Source of the DNA: Sedimenticola sp.
GTDB lineage: Bacteria > Pseudomonadota > Gammaproteobacteria > Chromatiales > Chromatiaceae
Direction: 5' to 3'
DNA length: 64,000 nt
Assembly (NCBI GenBank): GCA_026984735.1
Contig: JALSRN010000048.1
Coordinates: forward strand, 1-64,000
Below the pieces are notes generated by a model. It had not been told where the DNA came from, did not search any database, and saw nothing but the letters and a program-made list of their open reading frames with translations. Shown one piece after another: positions 32,654 through 42,620 of this stretch; position 1 is the stretch's first letter; every line of letters begins with the position of its first letter. A program made the position numbers and the translations under genes.

Positions 32654-32852
32654 AACTCGTACATTCCAGACGCAGAAGGCGAATTCCTGACTCGATCAAA
32701 GGTTCCTTACCGCGAAAAAGTTTATCTTGGTTGATTCACTTGTAAGCTCGAACCCAGTTGAGGCCGTCATACAAGATCCTCACTCCTCGCTGATTTTTTT
32801 GCGAATAAGAAGGCACCGCGATCTTTTGGAAATACCCTTGTGAACCTGTTTA

Positions 32853-34805
32853 TCATTCATCGCCACCACCATTCCCCTTCTGCAGATCTTCAAGAATGGC
32901 ATGGCGCAAATGGCGATACTCGTGCTGATAATATCCAATGTGGCGCAGCCATTTTCGTCGCAGCTCCGACAAGGGCCACCACGCCGGCGGCAGCGCCTTG
33001 GGAAACCACTCCAACAGGTCCAGCGCCTGTCGCAGTGCACCCGCGGTGGCCAAGCGGGCGCTCAAAGTCAACACCGTCTCCTCGGTGGGATGCAGCCGCA
33101 CGGCCTCTCGGTAATGTCGTAAGGCTTGCTCGTAGTTCTTGCCACGCAAGGCCACTTCAGCCAGCCGCGTCTGCAAAATTTGCCGCCATGCCGGATTGGA
33201 AGCACCGGCGAGCGCCGACTTCAACCATCCTTCCACTACAGAGGACGAAAGCGACGAACAACCGCCGGATACGGCCCGCTCCAAAGCCTGCTCCAACTGA
33301 TAGCGGGTAACCGTTCCAAAATCGGGAGGATGCAGCACCATAGCCCGCATCCGTTTCCACACAGCAGGCTCCAGACTACCGGCTTCACATTCCAAGAGAA
33401 ACAAATTGACCCACGCGCCAATGTCACGAGGCTTGATCTCCACCGCCTTTTTGGAAAGGCGACGCGCCGCCTCGACGTTGCCCGTTTCCAACCACCTTTG
33501 CGCCAGCAAGGTCTGCGCGCGGGCAGATTGCGGCGCCTGTTGCGCCCAGCTCTGCGCTTGCAGAAATGGACGCCCCCACAAGCCGGCTCGCAGCAAAGTC
33601 TCCACCGCCAGAATCACTAGGATTGCCGCCACCCACTTGTAGCGCCCACCACTGGCAGGCGGGCCGCCGAGCCAATCCGCCACCGGGAAGAATAGAAAGA
33701 CCGCAGGCAGGTAATTGCGGTGTTCGAAGGCCAGCTCCAGAGGAATCCAGCTCGATTCCAACAGATGTCCGAGCAGAAAAAAGCCCAGGCTCCAGGCGAT
33801 CAGGGGCCTCGAGGCCCGCCATCGCCATGCCAGCCATGCCAGCCCCAACAGGGCCGCCACCCCCAATCCCCCCGTAAATGGCCGCAAAAATCCGGAGGAA
33901 GGCTGCACCGCGTCTCCCATGAACAGCCCAGCGGTGTACGGCCGGGGCAGCCACAACTCGAGGAGGTAATCCCAAAGCACCCGCCCCTCCGTCCACAACC
34001 GCTGCGCCAGGGTGAATTGTGGGCGGCCACCAACGCCCGTGAACAGATCGGGCAGATAAGAGACCAACACGCCGACCACCAATAGCGCCGGCAACCAGAC
34101 CACCATCGCCCGCCACACCCGGTATCCGATCCCGGCGGGCGATGGCAGGGAACGCAACAGCGTCTGATCGAGCCAAAAGATGAACAGCGCCAGCAACAGC
34201 GCATTCTCCTTGGAAAGGCCACCGAGCACCAAAGCGCCGCCCACACCCAACCAAAGCCACGCGAGCCCCACTCGTCGCCGCTCTTCGGCCAGCGCTTGCC
34301 GGCCATGCACATAGCAGAGAAGTCCCGCCAACACGAAGGTTGTCGCCAACATGGTCATGCGTTGCACCACATAGAGGGTGGTGGAGACCCACAGAGGGTG
34401 CAACAGCCAGATCCCTGCTCCAATCAGCGCAACACTGCGCGCCCGATCAGGCCTCCACCCAGCGGCACGTAACAAACGGAAGGAGACCTCCCACAACAAG
34501 GTGGCATTGACCAGGTGGAGGACGACATTGGTGCGTTTGAACAGCAGGGGATCGGCCGGCCACGTCTGGGAATCCAACAAAAAACTGGCCATGGCCACCG
34601 GCCGACCGGTGGCGGAAGAAAAACCCGACAAGAGATAGGTGAGCAGGCCCGGAAAATCGTGGATATCGCCGAAACGGCTGATGGCTTCCAGGTTTTTCCA
34701 GTCGTCGAACAGAAAAGCGCCATCCAGTCCCGGCCGATAGATCAGCCAGGCAGCGACCAGAAGCATGCCCCAAATCACCTTGGAGACCAGACGGGAATTG
34801 CTCAC
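32853..34805 (-). CDS. Polytopic membrane protein with C-terminal TPRs (GT-C/TMTC-like), paralogue B
   Basis: PGLDGAFLFDDWKNLEAI early loop, about 10 TM, TPR-like C-terminus; GTG start in GTGA overlap (ATG alternative at 34832). Confidence 0.75.
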   Translation of the reverse strand: MSNSRLVSKVIWGMLLVAAWLIYRPGLDGAFLFDDWKNLEAISRFGDIHDFPGLLTYLLSGFSSATGRPVAMASFLLDSQTWPADPLLFKRTNVVLHLVNATLLWEVSFRLLRAAGWRPDRARSVALIGAGIWLLHPLWVSTTLYVVQRMTMLATTFVLAGLLCYVHGRQALAEERRRVGLAWLWLGVGGALVLGGLSKENALLLALFIFWLDQTLLRSLPSPAGIGYRVWRAMVVWLPALLVVGVLVSYLPDLFTGVGGRPQFTLAQRLWTEGRVLWDYLLELWLPRPYTAGLFMGDAVQPSSGFLRPFTGGLGVAALLGLAWLAWRWRASRPLIAWSLGFFLLGHLLESSWIPLELAFEHRNYLPAVFLFFPVADWLGGPPASGGRYKWVAAILVILAVETLLRAGLWGRPFLQAQSWAQQAPQSARAQTLLAQRWLETGNVEAARRLSKKAVEIKPRDIGAWVNLFLLECEAGSLEPAVWKRMRAMVLHPPDFGTVTRYQLEQALERAVSGGCSSLSSSVVEGWLKSALAGASNPAWRQILQTRLAEVALRGKNYEQALRHYREAVRLHPTEETVLTLSARLATAGALRQALDLLEWFPKALPPAWWPLSELRRKWLRHIGYYQHEYRHLRHAILEDLQKGNGGGDE

Positions 34806-36751
34806 CGGACCTTCCTGTAGGGGTTCCGCCAAGGGCGGCCGAACACTTCCGCATAGAAACGGCGCAGCCGTGTAAAGGATTGGAACGGAGGGTGGAACCG
34901 CCCAAGCTCCGACAACCGTTCGATGGCATAGGCGGCTTCTTTTTCATGCCTCAAAAAAATCAGAAGCTCCGCCAGATTGGACCAGTAGTCGGGATTGCGG
35001 GGAGCCAAACTCACCGCTTTCTGCATGAGCCGAAGTCCCAACGGGCGATCTCCCGCAAGGTTCACTGCGTAGTTGGCATAGAAAGTCGCCAGGTAGGGGT
35101 CTCGCGGATGGTGTTCATAGGCCCTTTTCACGACCCGCCCCAATCTCGCAGCGTCGTAGCGGCACGCTTCCTTGATCCGGCAACTGATCAGCGCATAGAG
35201 AGAATTGTAATCCTGTTGAGACAGCTCGCCCTGGACTTTCTCTTCCAGCGCCTGCCACCAATGATCCTTCACCGGAATCCCATTCGTCGAGGAAAAATAG
35301 ACCGCAGCCTGGGCTGGCAAGAGCCCGGAACCGTCCAATCGGTCGGCATGCTCCAGCGCCTGCATACCCAGCTGGTACCTTGGGTCCTGCACCCCTCGCG
35401 AAAACAGGAGCAGGGTGTACCCCAGCTCGTAATTGGCGCGTGGCGATGCAGGGTGCTGGCTGGCAGTGGTCATGGCGAGTAACAAGGGGTCGCCCCAAGT
35501 GGCCGCCCGCACCGCCGTCAGAAATGCGGACAAAGCGATGAACGCCACGGCAAAAACCAGACGGACCGTCTTCATCGGCAACCGGATGTCTTGAAGCAAT
35601 CCGAAAAGAAACAGAAAAAGACCGATGGAGGCCACATAGTTCCGGTGCTCGAAGACCAGTTCCAACGGTATGACGGTGGAGGTGAGCACGTGGGCCGAAA
35701 AGAAGAACCATACGCCCAGGGCGGCGAGCGGACTGTGCCGACGTAAACGGTACGCGGCGACCAGAACGACCAGGATGCCCAGGACGGAGGGCAGGGTGGT
35801 CCAGGGTTCGATCCAACCGTGCGAGACCGGATAATCGTCGTGATAGAACCCCAGAGGCTCCAGCCTGGGCACCAAGATCCAGCCAATGTAGTTCCATAGC
35901 ACTCTTCCTTCGGTCAGCACCCGCTCGCCGATGCCGATCCCTCTTCCGGAATCGCCAAAGAGGACCTTTCCAAGGATCCAGGTTCCTCCCAGAAGGCCCG
36001 GGAGAACCAGCAGCGCCATGAACAGCGGAACCAGACTTCGATCCAATTGCCCCCTGCCATTGCGAAAACGAAAGACGAACACCTCCAGGAGAAAGGCGTA
36101 GAGGGGGGTCAGGAACGCGCTCTCCTTGGCGAAGCCGCCGACCAGGATCCCAATGAGCAATCCCGCCCAGCAGAGCTGCACCCCTCCTTCCTTGCCCTGC
36201 AATATTCGCTGCCGGCCCGCCACATAGAGAAGCAACCCCGCCAAGGTGAAAAGAGCAGCCAGGCTCTCCATGCGCTGCACCACATAGAGAACCCCGCTCA
36301 GGTTCACCGGGGCCAGCAGCCAAGCCAGCGAGACGAGCGCCGCAAGACCGTGGGAACCTCCCTGCCACTGCGTGCCCGCCGTTGCCCGCACGCTGAAGGC
36401 GAGGCGCTGCACCAGCAGGAACAGCAAAATTCCGTTCAACAGATGAATGGCCAGATTGACCGCCTTCATGGCCCATGGGTCGAAGCCGGTCAGGGCAATC
36501 TGAATACCGAAACTGAGCATCGAGACGGGGCGCTTGGTGGGTCCGGAATCCATCCCGGCGAGCACCTCCCACCAGTCTCCCTTGCCGTGATACAGATCGC
36601 GAAAAGGCTGGTGATCGACGATGTTGGGGTAGTCGTCGAACAAAAAACCTCCACCGAGGCCGGGCAGATAGACCAGGGCAGAGAGAAGAAGAGCGAGGAA
36701 GAGGAGAATCGCCCACTTCCATAAAGGCGTGGACAAAGAGGGCTTGGTCAT
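34802..36751 (-). CDS. Polytopic membrane protein with C-terminal TPRs (GT-C/TMTC-like), paralogue A
   Basis: PGLGGGFLFDDYPNIVDH; shares KRPVSM.SF/GRPVAMASF, LYVVQRM, TEGRVLW and SxxIPLELxFEHRNY blocks with paralogue B. Confidence 0.75.
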   Translation of the reverse strand: MTKPSLSTPLWKWAILLFLALLLSALVYLPGLGGGFLFDDYPNIVDHQPFRDLYHGKGDWWEVLAGMDSGPTKRPVSMLSFGIQIALTGFDPWAMKAVNLAIHLLNGILLFLLVQRLAFSVRATAGTQWQGGSHGLAALVSLAWLLAPVNLSGVLYVVQRMESLAALFTLAGLLLYVAGRQRILQGKEGGVQLCWAGLLIGILVGGFAKESAFLTPLYAFLLEVFVFRFRNGRGQLDRSLVPLFMALLVLPGLLGGTWILGKVLFGDSGRGIGIGERVLTEGRVLWNYIGWILVPRLEPLGFYHDDYPVSHGWIEPWTTLPSVLGILVVLVAAYRLRRHSPLAALGVWFFFSAHVLTSTVIPLELVFEHRNYVASIGLFLFLFGLLQDIRLPMKTVRLVFAVAFIALSAFLTAVRAATWGDPLLLAMTTASQHPASPRANYELGYTLLLFSRGVQDPRYQLGMQALEHADRLDGSGLLPAQAAVYFSSTNGIPVKDHWWQALEEKVQGELSQQDYNSLYALISCRIKEACRYDAARLGRVVKRAYEHHPRDPYLATFYANYAVNLAGDRPLGLRLMQKAVSLAPRNPDYWSNLAELLIFLRHEKEAAYAIERLSELGRFHPPFQSFTRLRRFYAEVFGRPWRNPYRKVR

Positions 36752-36801
36752 TGGACGGCCATCGGCTGGAAGCGCCCTTTCACCATCCGTTCAGACCGCC
36801 C

Positions 36802-37257
36802 CTAGCGACGGCAAACGTCCGGCAGGTAGCGATTGTCGATGGTGGTGGATTTGCAGGCCCACTCCACGCTGCCGCTGGTGGAGATGGCGGACAACAGCAG
36901 CGTCTTGCCGCTGAGGAAGTTGGGATTGGCCTGCCGGCCGTAGGTGATCTCGATCACGCCGGGCGAGGTGCCGACATCAACCTTGGAAGTATACTTCCCA
37001 ATGATGGAAGCAGCGCTTGCCAGACCGGCGGAAGCATTGGTGGCAGGAAAGCGGCCACGATTGCTGAAGAACTCGGAGACCGCGGTCTTCGCCCGAAGCG
37101 TCAGATCGAGCCCTTCCACCACCTGGCTCCGAACCACGTACGCCTGGTAGGCGGGAATGGCCACGGCGGCCAGGATGCCGATGATGGCCACCACGATCAT
37201 GAGCTCGATGAGCGTGAACCCCCCGCTTGGTCGGCCGTTTCCCATCGCTGGCACCAT
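36802..37257 (-). CDS. pilA: Type IV pilin
   Basis: [35 protein letters not shown]-terminal Cys pair. Confidence 0.95.
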   Translation of the reverse strand: MVPAMGNGRPSGGFTLIELMIVVAIIGILAAVAIPAYQAYVVRSQVVEGLDLTLRAKTAVSEFFSNRGRFPATNASAGLASAASIIGKYTSKVDVGTSPGVIEITYGRQANPNFLSGKTLLLSAISTSGSVEWACKSTTIDNRYLPDVCRR

Positions 37258-37308
37258 GTAAGGTTCTGAAAAAAATCCTTTTGCTGAAACTCGAGCCCAA
37301 ATCGAATA

Positions 37309-37326
37309 GGGGGCCCGCAGGCCCCC
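37309..37326. other. Perfect GC-rich hairpin between tandem pilin genes
   Basis: GGGGGCC-CGCA-GGCCCCC. Confidence 0.6.
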
Positions 37327-37338
37327 TTGGTTGTCGCC

Positions 37339-37767
37339 TCAGCGGCAGTTCGTGGGCAAGTACTTGTCGGCAATGGTGGTGGACTTACAGGTCCACTCCA
37401 CGCTGCCATTGTTAGGAATCGCGGAGAGGATGAGGACGCTCCCGCTGAGATTGGAGTTGGCCTGATTGCCGTAGGTAATCTGAATCTGGCCTGCGGTTGC
37501 TCCAACGTCCACCTGGCTCACATACTTGCCTTTGATGCTGGTGTTAGTGGCGAGACCGGCCGAAGCGTTGGTCGAAGGCCAGCTGCCGGTATTGTTGTAA
37601 TACTCGGCCATGGAGGTTTTGGCGCCTGCGGCCAGACTCAAACCTTCCGACACTTGCGAGCGGATGGTGTAATCCTGATACGCCGGAATGGCGATGGCCG
37701 CCAGGATGCCGATGATCGCCACCACGATCATCAGTTCGATGAGAGTGAAACCGGACTGTTGTTTCAT
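37339..37767 (-). CDS. pilA: Type IV pilin
   Basis: [44 protein letters not shown]-terminal Cys pair. Confidence 0.97.
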   Translation of the reverse strand: MKQQSGFTLIELMIVVAIIGILAAIAIPAYQDYTIRSQVSEGLSLAAGAKTSMAEYYNNTGSWPSTNASAGLATNTSIKGKYVSQVDVGATAGQIQITYGNQANSNLSGSVLILSAIPNNGSVEWTCKSTTIADKYLPTNCR

Positions 37768-37869
37768 GGGTAGTCTCCTTATCTCGATTAAACGAAGTTC
37801 TATCTAAAAGTAGTGAAAAGCGGCTTCCTGCACGCCGGATCGACTGCATTTAGACGCTGCCACACCACC

Positions 37870-37887
37870 AAGCAACTACCGTGCCAC
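37870..37887 (-). promoter_or_regulatory. Sigma54 (-24/-12) promoter of pilin gene
   Basis: Minus strand TGGCACGGTAGTTGCT: TGGCAC-N5-TTGCT, GG-N10-GC. Confidence 0.8.
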
Positions 37888-38112
37888 TATTTTTTTATGG
37901 TCGTAACCAGCTGTTTTAACGAGCTTTCCTTACCCGGTTCCAGATCGGGGAGCGGCGGGAATATCTGACGCTTTTTGTCAATTGGTGACAGAATCGCCGC
38001 CACTATCCGGACACGGGCCGCTTTCCTGGCGCTCGGCTGGGATGGGGGTTGGACTTTTTTTTCCATTCCGCACAAAATGGCCCCAACCGTCTGAAATCTG
38101 GGGGAGGAAGCT

Positions 38113-39834
38113 TTGCCGTTGGATGCTGTCCAGACCAATACCCTGAAAGGGCTGGGGCGTTTTCTCGTCAACAGCGGTCTGCTGACCGCCGAAGTTGCGG
38201 CCCAGGCCATGGAAGCGGCCCAAAAAGCCGGCCTGCCGCTCCTGAGCCACCTGGTAAACGACGGAACGCTGAACGCGCGGGAGGTGGCGGTCCTCGCCCA
38301 ACAGGAGTTCGGCCTGCCCCTGCTCGATCTGGACGCCCTCAACCGCGAAAACCTTCCCTTGAACCTGGTGGACCAGGAGCTCATCGAAAAGCACCGCCTG
38401 GTGCCCATCTTCAGGCGCGGCCAGCGTCTCTTTCTGGCCACCTCCGACCCCACCAACCAGGACGGCATCAAGGAGTTCCAGTTCCACACCGGCCTCTCCA
38501 TCGAAACTATCCTGGTGGAAGAGGACAAACTCGCGCGCCTCTTCGAAGAGATCTCCGAAGCCCAGGACAACGCCCTGGACATGGACTTGGACGAAGACCT
38601 GGACAAGCTCGATTTCGACGTAGGAGAAGAAGAGGAGGCCAAGGAAGACAGCAACCAGGAGGTGGACGAGGCGCCGGTGGTGCGCTACGTCAACAAGATC
38701 CTCATCGACGCCATCAAGAGCGGCACTTCCGACATCCATTTCGAGCCCTACGAAAAGAGTTTCCGCATCCGCTTCCGTCAGGACGGCATGCTCTACGAGA
38801 AGGCCAGCCCGCCGGTGAACATCGCCCACCGCATCTCTTCTCGCCTGAAGGTGATGGCGCGGATGAACATCGCCGAGCGGCGGGTTCCACAGGACGGCCG
38901 CATCAAATTGAAAGTGTCGAAAAGGCAGGCCATCGACTTCCGGGTCAACACCTGCCCCACGGTCTATGGCGAGAAGGTGGTGCTGCGGATCCTCGACTCC
39001 AGCGCCGCCAAGGTGGGGATCGACGCCCTCGGATTCGAGGAGGACCAGAAGGAGCTGTTCCTCAAGGCCATCCACCGCCCCTACGGCATGATCCTGGTCA
39101 CCGGCCCCACCGGTTCGGGTAAGACGGTCTCCCTCTACACCGCCCTCAACATCCTCAACAAGCCCGAGGTGAACATCTCCACGGCGGAAGACCCGGTGGA
39201 GATCCAGGTGGAAGGGATCAACCAGGTGAACATCAATACCGCCACCGGCCTCACCTTCGCCGAGGCGCTGCGCGCCTTCCTGCGCCAGGACCCCGACATC
39301 ATCATGGTGGGCGAGATCCGCGACCTGGAGACCGGCGAGATCGCGGTGAAAGCGGCCCAGACCGGCCACTTGGTGCTCTCCACCCTGCACACCAACGACG
39401 CCCCCCAGACCCTCACCCGCCTGGCCAACATGGGCATCCCGCCCTACAACATCGCCTCTTCGGTGAACCTGATCATGGCCCAGCGGCTGGCCCGGCGTTT
39501 GTGCGAAAGGTGCAAGACGCCCGAGGAGCTGCCGCGTGCCGCGCTGCTGGAAGAGGGCTTCACCGAGAAAGAGGTGGATCAGGGGCTCACCATCTACAAG
39601 CCGGTGGGGTGCGACAAGTGCACCAACGGCTACAAGGGGCGGGTGGGCGTATTCGAAATCCTTCCGGTCACCGACGCCATCGGCCAGCTCATCATGGAAG
39701 AAGGAAATGCTATCCAGCTCAAAGAATTGGCCTTGAAGGAGGGCTATTATTACGATCTGCGTACCGCCGGGCTGATGAAGGTGAAAGCCGGAATCACCAG
39801 CCTGGAAGAGATCAACCGGATCACCAAGGACTAA
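38113..39834 (+). CDS. pilB: Type IV-A pilus assembly ATPase PilB
   Basis: GPTGSGKTVSLYTALNILN Walker A, CxxC zinc motifs; TTG start. Confidence 0.97.
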   Translation: MPLDAVQTNTLKGLGRFLVNSGLLTAEVAAQAMEAAQKAGLPLLSHLVNDGTLNAREVAVLAQQEFGLPLLDLDALNRENLPLNLVDQELIEKHRLVPIFRRGQRLFLATSDPTNQDGIKEFQFHTGLSIETILVEEDKLARLFEEISEAQDNALDMDLDEDLDKLDFDVGEEEEAKEDSNQEVDEAPVVRYVNKILIDAIKSGTSDIHFEPYEKSFRIRFRQDGMLYEKASPPVNIAHRISSRLKVMARMNIAERRVPQDGRIKLKVSKRQAIDFRVNTCPTVYGEKVVLRILDSSAAKVGIDALGFEEDQKELFLKAIHRPYGMILVTGPTGSGKTVSLYTALNILNKPEVNISTAEDPVEIQVEGINQVNINTATGLTFAEALRAFLRQDPDIIMVGEIRDLETGEIAVKAAQTGHLVLSTLHTNDAPQTLTRLANMGIPPYNIASSVNLIMAQRLARRLCERCKTPEELPRAALLEEGFTEKEVDQGLTIYKPVGCDKCTNGYKGRVGVFEILPVTDAIGQLIMEEGNAIQLKELALKEGYYYDLRTAGLMKVKAGITSLEEINRITKD

Positions 39835-39840
39835 CACGGA

Positions 39841-41076
39841 ATGGCCACCAAAGCCGCGGCACTGAAGAAAAAACCGGAGAAGACCTACGAATTCGCCTGG
39901 ACCGGCACCGACCGGCGCGGCAAGAAGATCAAGGGGGTGATGCGCGCCGCCAACGACGCGTTGGTGCGTGCCGACCTGCGCCGCCAGGGGGTCACCCCCA
40001 TCAAGGTGCAAAAGCAGTTCCGGCTCTCCTTCGGCAAGCAGAAGATCACCCCCGGCGACATCGCCGTCTTCTCCCGCCAGTTGGCCACCATGATGAAGGC
40101 CGGCGTGCCGCTGGTGCAGGCGCTGGACATCGTCGGCAAGGGTCACGCCAACGCCGCCATGCAGGAGATGATCCTTACCATCAAGGCCGACATCGAAGGC
40201 GGCACCTCGCTCACCAACGCGCTGCGCAAGCATCCGCTCTATTTCGACGACCTCTTCTGCAACCTGGTGGAGGCCGGCGAGCACGCCGGGGTGCTGGAGA
40301 CCCTGCTCGACCGCATCGCCACCTACAAGGAGAAGACCGAGTCCATCAAGAAGAAGATCAAGAAAGCGCTCTTCTACCCCACCGCGGTGATCGTGGTGGG
40401 CATCATCGTCACCGCCATCCTGCTCATCTTCGTGGTGCCCACCTTCGAAGAACTGTTCAAAGGCTTCGGCGCGGAGCTGCCGGCCTTCACCCAACTGGTG
40501 ATCGACCTCTCCCGCTTTATCCGCGACTACTGGTGGGCCATCTTGCTGGGACTGGCGGCCACGGTGATCATCCTCTCCAACCTCTGGAAGCGTTCGCCCA
40601 AGTTTCGCGAAATCATCGACCGCGCCATGCTCAAGGCGCCCGTCTTCGGGCCCATCCTCAACAAATCGGCGTTGGCCCGCTTCGCCCGCACCACCTCCAC
40701 CATGTTCGCCGCCGGCGTTCCCATGGTGGAGGCACTGGATTCGGTGGCCGGTGCCACCGGCAGCATCGTCTACGGCAACGCGGTGAAAGAGATGCGCGAC
40801 GACATCGCCACCGGCCAGTCGCTGCGGCTGGCCATGGAGCAGCAGCGTCTCTTTCCCCACATGGTGAAGCAGATGGTGGCCATCGGCGAGGAGTCGGGCG
40901 CCCTGGACGAAATGCTGGGCAAGGTGGCCGACTTCTACGAGGAAGAGGTGGACAACGCGGTGGATTCGCTCAGCAGCCTGCTGGAGCCCCTCATCATGGC
41001 CATCCTCGGCGTCCTGGTGGGCGGCTTGGTGGTGGCCATGTACCTGCCCATCTTCAAGCTGGGTTCGGTGGTTTGA
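39841..41076 (+). CDS. pilC: Type II secretion/pilus platform protein PilC
   Basis: FSRQLATMMKAGVPLVQALDIV, FARTTSTMFAAGVPMVEALDSVAGATG. Confidence 0.97.
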   Translation: MATKAAALKKKPEKTYEFAWTGTDRRGKKIKGVMRAANDALVRADLRRQGVTPIKVQKQFRLSFGKQKITPGDIAVFSRQLATMMKAGVPLVQALDIVGKGHANAAMQEMILTIKADIEGGTSLTNALRKHPLYFDDLFCNLVEAGEHAGVLETLLDRIATYKEKTESIKKKIKKALFYPTAVIVVGIIVTAILLIFVVPTFEELFKGFGAELPAFTQLVIDLSRFIRDYWWAILLGLAATVIILSNLWKRSPKFREIIDRAMLKAPVFGPILNKSALARFARTTSTMFAAGVPMVEALDSVAGATGSIVYGNAVKEMRDDIATGQSLRLAMEQQRLFPHMVKQMVAIGEESGALDEMLGKVADFYEEEVDNAVDSLSSLLEPLIMAILGVLVGGLVVAMYLPIFKLGSVV

Positions 41077-41947
41077 TGCTCGACGCTTTGGGCCACCCGG
41101 CCCTGCTGTTGCCCAGCGCCTTCCTGCTGGGGCTGGTGGTGGGCAGCTTTCTCAACGTGGTGGCCTACCGCCTGCCGCGCCGCATGGAGGCAGAGCTGGA
41201 AGCCGCCTGCCGCGAGCGGGCCGGCGAGCCGTCCGGACAGCCGGCCAACGCTTGGTTCGGCCTCAAATATCTCATGGTGCCGCCCTCGAGCTGCCCCCAT
41301 TGCGGCCATCGCATCCGCCCCCTGGAGAACGTGCCCCTGTTGAGCTGGTTGCGGCAGAAGGGGCGCTGCAGCGCTTGCGGCGGCGCCATCTCCATCCAGT
41401 ATCCGGCGGTGGAGCTGCTCAGCGGCCTGCTCTCTCTGGTGGTGGCGTGGCGTTTCGGCTTCACCCCGCAGGCCGGCGCGGCGCTGCTGCTCACCTGGGC
41501 GCTGATCGCCATGAGCGTCATCGACATCCGCGTGCAGCTGCTGCCCGACGTGCTCATCCTGCCACTGATCTGGCTGGGGCTGCTGCTCAACCTCGACGGC
41601 CTCTTCACCGACATCCACTCCGCGGTGTGGGGCGCGGTGGGCGGCTACCTGTCGCTCTGGTTCGTCTTCCACCTCTTCCTGCTCATCACCGGCAAGGAGG
41701 GAATGGGCTATGGCGACTTCAAGCTCTTCGCCCTCTTCGGCGCCTGGCTCGGCTGGCACTACCTGCCCCAGATCCTGCTGGTCTCCGCCGCGGTGGGCGC
41801 CGTCACCGGACTCGCCCTGATCCTCGTTCGGGGGCGGGACCGGAACCTTCCCATCCCTTTCGGACCCTATCTGGCGGCCGCGGGCTGGATCGCGCTCCTC
41901 TGGGGCGAGGAGATCAACCGCGGCTACCTCAAGTTCGCCGGCCTCTG

Positions 41948-41948
<1 letters not shown>
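41076..41948 (+). CDS. pilD: Prepilin peptidase PilD
   Basis: GSFLNVVAYRLP, CPHCGHRIRPLENVPLLSW, GMGYGDFKL. Confidence 0.97.
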
Positions 41949-42547
<599 letters not shown>

Positions 42548-42620
42548 GCGGCCCTTTCGAGGTGACAACCCGGGCGAACTGGAGGAAAATGGCCCGACAC
42601 GGCGCGGTCGGGTTCCCCTT

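Noticed and set aside
32853-36751. Calling either large membrane protein ArnT to complete the arn cluster
   Set aside because: They have long TPR tails, are in tandem next to pilins and lie about 13 kb from the arn genes in another transcription unit.
37978-40860. 960-aa minus-strand ORF antisense to pilB/pilC
   Set aside because: Low-complexity His/Gly/Leu-rich translation typical of antisense frames in high-GC DNA; plus strand encodes clear PilB/PilC.
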